Source of the DNA: Halieaceae bacterium UBA6060
Lineage (GTDB): Bacteria > Pseudomonadota > Gammaproteobacteria > Pseudomonadales > Halieaceae
NCBI GenBank assembly: GCA_002428935.1
Contig: DIYG01000145.1
Location: 1 to 18,305, forward strand
Direction: 5' to 3'
DNA length: 18,305 nt
The translations under genes and the position numbers were made by a program. Under the pieces are notes generated by a model. The model had not been told where the DNA came from and did no database searches. It was given only the letters and a program-made list of their open reading frames with translations. Below, one piece after another: positions 13,890 to 18,305 of this stretch (its first letter is position 1; every line of letters starts with the position of its first letter).

Positions 13890-14711
13890 ATGTCGCGAGA
13901 CACCCAGACGGCGCTTCGAAGTGCGCTGTACAGACTGCTACGCCCTCTGGCGCGGGTCATCCTGCGCCACGGACTTGCCTACGGCAGCTTTGCGGAGATC
14001 GTCCGTAAAGCTTTCGTAGACGAGAGTTTCGCGGAACTTAGGCGTAATGGTCAACGGACCAGTGTTTCCAGCGTCGCGGCCATGACAGGTCTGACCCGCA
14101 AGGAGGCGAAACGCCTTGTCGAATTCGACATCGAAAGCAACAGCGATACGGACCAGCGCTACAACCGGGCGGTCCGCGTTGTGACCGCCTGGGCCGTGGA
14201 TTCCCGCTTCCTCGATGACGCCGGCACACCGCGAGCCTTGTCCATGGATGGACCGGGAAGCTTCGCCGAGCTGGTACGGGAATACAGCGGCGATATGACC
14301 ACGGCCGGCATGTTGTCTCTCCTGGAGACCAGCGGCACGGTGACCGTCGATGAGGGCCAGGTATCGCTGAAGAACCGCGCCTATCTTCCAACCCAAACAC
14401 CGGCCGCGAGCCTGGCTATTCTCGGCAACGATGTGGCCGAGATGGTGACTTCTATTCATCACAACCTCAGCCACGAAAGTGGCCACCGCGTTTTTCAACG
14501 CAAAGTTTCCAACGCAAGCGTCCGAGGAGACGCTCTGGCAGCTTTTCGCGAGCTGTCCAATAAAAAATCACAGGAGCTACTCGAAGAGTACGATTCCTGG
14601 CTAGCCGACCACGAAGTCGGCACGGGGAGGGACGACACCGATTCACCGCATTACGTGTCTGTCGGTATTTACTACTACGACAACACGCTGCAAGAGGACC
14701 CCGACTCATGA
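13890..14711 (+). CDS. DUF6502 family protein
   Basis: 273 residues from ATG at 13890; TTG at 13872 in the same frame is the other choice but overlaps the promoter. The N-terminal part (about 1-75) reads LRSALYRLLRPLARVILRHGLAYGSFAEIVRKAFVDESF, then RTSVSSVAAMTGLTRKEAKRL, which looks like a winged-helix or helix-turn-helix DNA-binding region; this matches the DUF6502 pattern as I know it. The rest is mixed helix (VEMVTSIHHNLSHESGHRVFQRKVSN) with an acidic C-terminus. Its function is not established; a regulatory role is inference. The stop overlaps the start of the following lipoprotein gene (ATGA), indicating translational coupling. No ribosome binding site precedes ATG. Confidence 0.85.
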   Translation: MSRDTQTALRSALYRLLRPLARVILRHGLAYGSFAEIVRKAFVDESFAELRRNGQRTSVSSVAAMTGLTRKEAKRLVEFDIESNSDTDQRYNRAVRVVTAWAVDSRFLDDAGTPRALSMDGPGSFAELVREYSGDMTTAGMLSLLETSGTVTVDEGQVSLKNRAYLPTQTPAASLAILGNDVAEMVTSIHHNLSHESGHRVFQRKVSNASVRGDALAAFRELSNKKSQELLEEYDSWLADHEVGTGRDDTDSPHYVSVGIYYYDNTLQEDPDS

Positions 14712-16666
14712 AACGCAGCTTCAACCCAAAGCTTCAACGCCTAAGCCTTAACCTCGTTACCGCTGGCAGCCTTCTTTGCCTTCAGGCCTGTGGAGGTGGC
14801 GGTGGAGGCCTCGCCGCCATCGTCGACCCCATCGGTGGGGGCGGCATCGGTGGAGGTGCCGGCATCGGCGGCACGGGGCTCACAAGCTCAGGCACCATCA
14901 ATGCCACCGGCAGCATTTTCGTCAATGGTGTGCGCTTTGACATCGACAGCGCGGATATCCTCGTTGACGGTGAAGCGGCCACGGAGGCCGATCTGGGCCT
15001 GGGTATGGTGGTCACCGTCAACGGCACCGTGAACGACGACGGTCAAAACGGTGAGGCCACGCAAGTCAATTACAACAGCGCCATAGAAGGCCCCATCACG
15101 GCCATCGAGCGCAATGCCGACAACAGCTCTGCAAGACTCACGGTCTTGAGCCAAACGGTGATCGTTGAACGCACCGGCACCGTGTTTGAAGGTACCGGCT
15201 TCGCGACCATCGCCATCGGTGATTTTGTAGAAATCTCTGGTTATCGCGATGACTCAGGGCGCCTCCGTGCCACTCGCGTTGAGCTGGAAAACGACGACGG
15301 TACGGTGGAGCTGGAAGGCACCGTGAGCGCTTTGAATGGGCTGTCTTTCTCCATCGGCGGTCAGACCATCAACGCCGACACGGCGGATCTGTCAGACCTT
15401 CCCTCTAGCACTCTGAGCGATGGCTTGCAGGTGTCGGTGGAAGGTGTCCTGCAAGACGGCGTTATTGTCGCCGATGACATCGATCCCCGGGAGGCCGTGA
15501 GTGCGACGTTACAGGTAGACGATGCCATCACCCTGTTAGGCGCCATCGACTCCCTTGCAGGCGGTAACTTCTCCATCAATGGCGTCCCCGTAGACAGCAG
15601 CAGCGCGCAGATCGAGAACGGTGGCGCGGCCCTGGCCGACGGCAACTTCGTCGAGGTAACAGGCACCTGGGACGGCTCCCGGGTAGTTGCCAGCGCCGTT
15701 ACGGCGCGGCGGGGACGCATCGAAATCGAAGGCCCCCTGGACAGCTCCTTCGGTCAGGCGGGCACTGCAAACGGCTCCTTTAACCTGCGGGTTGGCAACG
15801 AAACCGTCGCCATAAACACCGACGATCGCACCCTGTTTGACGATGCCCGGGACGATATCGAGTTTCTCCAGCCCGGAGACCTTGCCGTGGGAGACTTCCT
15901 CCTGGTCGAGGCTATCGATCTGGGTGACCGCCTCCTGGCGACCCTGGTGAATCGCGAAGACGACGCCGACGATGTGGTCGTTCAGGGGCCCGTCGAAAGC
16001 TTCGTCGAAGGCATAAGTGTCACCGTTCTGGGTATTACCTTTGATGTGACCAACGCCGAGTTCGAGAACGTTGCCGATGACGACATCGATGGGGACAGCT
16101 TTTTCGCCAGCCTATCCGTCGGCGATCTGCTTCGTGTGACCGACGACGCCCCCGGCGACGGCTTCGCTGAAGAAGTGGAATTCGAATTTGCTACCGCCCT
16201 GGACGGCGACATCGAATTTGAAGACGACGACGAAGAACGGCTGGCCATCAGCGATCTGCCCCAGGCCGTGCTGGACTATCTGGCTATCAACTTCCCCGGA
16301 CAAAGCATTGCCCTGGCAGAACGCGACGATGATGAAATCGTCGTATATCTCACCAACGGCACGGAAGTGGTATTCGACCTAGATGGAGGTTTCATCGAAA
16401 GCGATGTCGAGGATGACGACGACGCGGACGACGACTCCGATGATGACCCGGACGAAGATGGCGATGGCGATGGCGATGGCGATGGCGATGGCGATGGCGA
16501 TGGCGATGGCGATGAAAATGGTGAAGACGCCGGCGATGAAGATGGCGACACGGAGGACGGTGACGGCGACTCCGAAGACGGCGATTCAGAGGATGGCGAC
16601 GAGTCCGAAGGTGAAGACGACGAGGACTCCGAAGACGAAGGCGATAGCTCGGGCGACGGCTCCTAG
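14708..16666 (+). CDS. DUF5666-domain lipoprotein with PepSY-like domain and acidic tail
   Basis: 652 residues. A signal peptide ends in the lipobox LQAC, with lipid-carrying C28, followed by a glycine-rich linker (29-55). From about 60 to 510, repeated beta-strand units with patterns like SIFVNGVRFDID, FSIGGQTINADTADL, FSINGVPVDSSSAQI and FNLRVGNETVAINTDD, each followed by GDFVEVxGxxxxGRxxAxxV, are DUF5666 modules (about five or six). Residues about 513-563 (LPQAVLDYLAINFPGQSI, then YLTNGTEVVFDLDGGFIE) look PepSY-like (DUF2874 type). The last 90 residues are almost all D, E, G and S and include nine DG pairs. It is probably an outer-membrane or periplasm-facing calcium-binding or inhibitor-like lipoprotein; that role is inference. 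Confidence 0.88.
   Translation: MKRSFNPKLQRLSLNLVTAGSLLCLQACGGGGGGLAAIVDPIGGGGIGGGAGIGGTGLTSSGTINATGSIFVNGVRFDIDSADILVDGEAATEADLGLGMVVTVNGTVNDDGQNGEATQVNYNSAIEGPITAIERNADNSSARLTVLSQTVIVERTGTVFEGTGFATIAIGDFVEISGYRDDSGRLRATRVELENDDGTVELEGTVSALNGLSFSIGGQTINADTADLSDLPSSTLSDGLQVSVEGVLQDGVIVADDIDPREAVSATLQVDDAITLLGAIDSLAGGNFSINGVPVDSSSAQIENGGAALADGNFVEVTGTWDGSRVVASAVTARRGRIEIEGPLDSSFGQAGTANGSFNLRVGNETVAINTDDRTLFDDARDDIEFLQPGDLAVGDFLLVEAIDLGDRLLATLVNREDDADDVVVQGPVESFVEGISVTVLGITFDVTNAEFENVADDDIDGDSFFASLSVGDLLRVTDDAPGDGFAEEVEFEFATALDGDIEFEDDDEERLAISDLPQAVLDYLAINFPGQSIALAERDDDEIVVYLTNGTEVVFDLDGGFIESDVEDDDDADDDSDDDPDEDGDGDGDGDGDGDGDGDGDENGEDAGDEDGDTEDGDGDSEDGDSEDGDESEGEDDEDSEDEGDSSGDGS
16457..16510 (+). 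repeat. In-frame hexanucleotide repeat (GATGGC)9
   Basis: Nine perfect copies of GATGGC encode nine Asp-Gly pairs (residues about 584-601) inside the acidic tail of the lipoprotein. Slippage would change tail length without a frameshift. It is the only clear perfect microsatellite in the window. Confidence 0.97.
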
Positions 16667-16682
16667 GCGCCCGTAGGATGGG

Positions 16683-18179
16683 TCAGGCGGCGCGGGATTC
16701 CTCACCCGCGTCTTGCCTGGCCGTTACCTCGTAGCGTAACGCCGGCTCGTCCATACTCATCACTTCGAACTCCTTGCGTTCGCGCAAGTAGTTCTGGGAA
16801 TTGATCCACGGTTCGCGGTCGCCCTGACGAGGAAACCGGTGCATCACCCGCTGCATATAGCCCGCGGAAAAGTCGTCAATCCAGGGTCGCCGCGTCATGG
16901 GCGCAGCCCCGGCTTCGAGCTGAGGCGTCACCACGGCATAACCATTGTCACCCATATGTTTGAGCAATCTACACATCCACAGGGAAACGAGATCGGCGCG
17001 TAAGGTCCACGATGCGTTGATGTAACCGAAAACCGAAATCAGATTGGGCAATCCACTGCACATCATGCCGCGATAGGCCCAGCTCGAAGGAAAGTCAAAG
17101 GCGCTTCCGTCCACCTGCATGTCGACGCCGCCCATAAGCTGAAGCTCGAGACCCGTGGCGGAAACGATGATATCCGCTGCGATCTCTTCCCCCCCTTTCA
17201 GACGTACCCCACGCTCCGTCAGGGTTTCTATTTCCGCCGTTACCACCCGCGCCTTACCACTGCGGAGCGCGACAAACAGATCACTGTCTGGCACCAGGCA
17301 AAGGCGCTGGTCCCAGGGGTTATAGCTGGGGGTAAAGTGCGCTAGATCTACCTCGTCGCCCAGTTCTTTGCGCGCCTGGTCCAGGAGCATCTTTCGCACT
17401 TTGTCGGGACGGGTTCGCGTACGACGATAAATCCAGGCTTGAAGCCGGGTGTTTTTCCAGCGCGTAATGCCATAGGCCCAGGAATTGGGCAAGATGGCCC
17501 GGAGCATATTGGCCAGCCAATCGCGTGCAGGCCGCGAGACCACCCAGGTCGGGGAGCGCTGAAGCATCACCACCTCGGCCGCCGACTCCGCCATGGCGGG
17601 CACCAGGGTAATGGCAGTAGCGCCCGAGCCAATCACCAGAACTCGCTTACCCGCATAGGCCAAATCTTCGGGCCAGTGCTGAGGATGGACAAAGGACCCC
17701 TGAAAAACATCACGCCCCGGGAAATCCGGTTGATGACCATGATCATAGCGATAGTAGCCAGCGCACATGTGTACAAAGCGAGCCCTGATCAACCGTTCTT
17801 CACCGCTTTGACCATCGCGAACGGTAAGTTCCCAGTGCTGTAACTCCGATCGCCAGTTAGCGCGCAGTACCTGCTGCTGATAGCTAATAAGCTCGTCGAC
17901 GCCGTACTCCGTCGCGGCTTCGCGAAGGTATCGCAGGATCGCCGGCCCATCGGCAATCGCTTTGGCTTCCTCCCAGGGTTTAAAGGAGTAGCCCAGGGTA
18001 TGCATATCACTGTCAGAACGAATCCCCGGGTAGCGAAACAAATCCCAGGTCCCACCGCTGCGCTCCCGGGCTTCCAGAAGACGCAGCTTAAGTTCCGGGC
18101 ATTCGCGTTTCAGGTGACAGGCCGCCCCGATACCCGACAAACCTGCCCCGATGATCAGTACATCGATTACCTCGTCCAT
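16683..18179 (-). CDS. Flavin-containing monooxygenase, type I Baeyer-Villiger-like
   Basis: 498 residues. The N-terminal FAD fold reads GAGLSG (11-16), followed by GGTWDLFRYPGIRSDSDMH (42-60). The Baeyer-Villiger fingerprint FxGxxxHxxxWP is present as FQGSFVHPQHWP (159-170). The second (NADPH) fold is VLVIGSGATA (180-189). A later ATG motif, DIIVSATGLELQ, is also typical. Type I BVMOs use FAD, NADPH and O2 to turn ketones into esters or lactones; the substrate is not known here. The ATG at 18179 has GAGGAGG 8 nt upstream. It converges with the lipoprotein gene across 16 bp without a visible terminator. Confidence 0.92.
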   Translation of the reverse strand: MDEVIDVLIIGAGLSGIGAACHLKRECPELKLRLLEARERSGGTWDLFRYPGIRSDSDMHTLGYSFKPWEEAKAIADGPAILRYLREAATEYGVDELISYQQQVLRANWRSELQHWELTVRDGQSGEERLIRARFVHMCAGYYRYDHGHQPDFPGRDVFQGSFVHPQHWPEDLAYAGKRVLVIGSGATAITLVPAMAESAAEVVMLQRSPTWVVSRPARDWLANMLRAILPNSWAYGITRWKNTRLQAWIYRRTRTRPDKVRKMLLDQARKELGDEVDLAHFTPSYNPWDQRLCLVPDSDLFVALRSGKARVVTAEIETLTERGVRLKGGEEIAADIIVSATGLELQLMGGVDMQVDGSAFDFPSSWAYRGMMCSGLPNLISVFGYINASWTLRADLVSLWMCRLLKHMGDNGYAVVTPQLEAGAAPMTRRPWIDDFSAGYMQRVMHRFPRQGDREPWINSQNYLRERKEFEVMSMDEPALRYEVTARQDAGEESRAA

Positions 18180-18198
18180 GGCCTCGCCTCCTCTTTAT

Positions 18199-18225
18199 TA
18201 TGCTTATCTGCGTATGCTCATCTGC
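18199..18225 (-). promoter_or_regulatory. Tandem 13-bp direct repeat upstream of the monooxygenase gene
   Basis: TATGCTTATCTGC (18199-18211) and TATGCTCATCTGC (18213-18225) differ at one base and are spaced one base apart, about 20-46 bp before the start codon. This is a possible operator or activator site. No good sigma-70 promoter was found around it. The remaining 80 bases to the right edge show no supported gene. Confidence 0.6.
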
Positions 18226-18305
18226 CCGCACTTGCGCGCCGGGCCTAGTCGAGGTTCTGAATCAGAAGCTTATCGAGGGCTCCGTCCGCGACCCGCCGCT
18301 ATGCG

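Noticed and set aside
13938..14498. Open frame (186 codons) on the minus strand
   Set aside because: Antisense to the DUF6502 gene in a GC-rich region; no family pattern or ribosome binding site.
16398..16663. Acidic repeat as a thrombospondin type-3 calcium repeat array
   Set aside because: The spacing DxDxDGxxD is not kept; the tail is simple Asp-Gly/Glu/Ser low complexity, so calcium binding is only possible, not shown.
18240..18305. End of a further minus-strand gene at the right edge
   Set aside because: All three minus frames hit stops within a few dozen bases of the edge; the remaining codons are too few to support a call.

Overview
The window reads as chromosomal DNA of a marine-type gammaproteobacterium. 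The peroxiredoxin, nucleotide nucleosidase (PpnN-type), DUF6502/DUF5666 pair and Baeyer-Villiger-type monooxygenase would fit the OM60/NOR5 (Halieaceae) group, but that placement is inference from protein style; no rRNA or other marker gene is present. No tRNA, rRNA, CRISPR array or IS element was seen.

Region 1 (1-3835) is a mobile-integron-type structure in a chromosomal setting. A gene-cassette array is read on the minus strand and runs off the left edge. It is followed by an attI site, a candidate cassette promoter, and a divergently transcribed integron integrase (intI, plus strand). Five cassettes are visible. From intI outward they carry: a 59-residue protein resembling only the N-terminal UBA domain of elongation factor Ts; a small four-helix membrane protein; a membrane-anchored helical protein; a HicA/HicB toxin-antitoxin pair with its own promoter; and a three-helix membrane protein. 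Each cassette's 5' end is complementary to the R'' box of its own attC, which supports the cassette boundaries.

Region 2 (2815-6973) joins the integrase to an error-prone DNA polymerase. A near-consensus LexA box overlaps the -10 and the start codon of intI. The dnaE2 (imuC) gene follows after 15 nt in the same frame and strand, with no promoter visible between them. This suggests one SOS-induced transcript for cassette recombination and translesion mutagenesis. No imuA or imuB lies in the window.

Region 3 (7065-13538, minus strand) is ordinary chromosomal gene content. A tight five-gene run reads ppnN, a YCII-domain protein, a PQQ-type aldose dehydrogenase, a MAPEG-family membrane protein and an S33-type hydrolase. 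Upstream lie an AlkB-like dioxygenase, a GNAT acetyltransferase, and a peroxiredoxin with a clear intrinsic terminator.

Region 4 (13539-16666) is a divergent promoter region followed by a translationally coupled pair on the plus strand: a DUF6502 protein, then a DUF5666-type lipoprotein with a PepSY-like domain and a long acidic tail encoded partly by a GATGGC hexanucleotide repeat. Region 5 (16683-18179, minus) is a type I Baeyer-Villiger-like flavin monooxygenase preceded by a 13-bp direct repeat.

A recurring feature is that four genes (hicA, intI, ppnN and the DUF6502 gene) have a -10-like hexamer placed so that transcription would begin at or next to the start codon, with no usable ribosome binding site. 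They are candidates for leaderless mRNAs.
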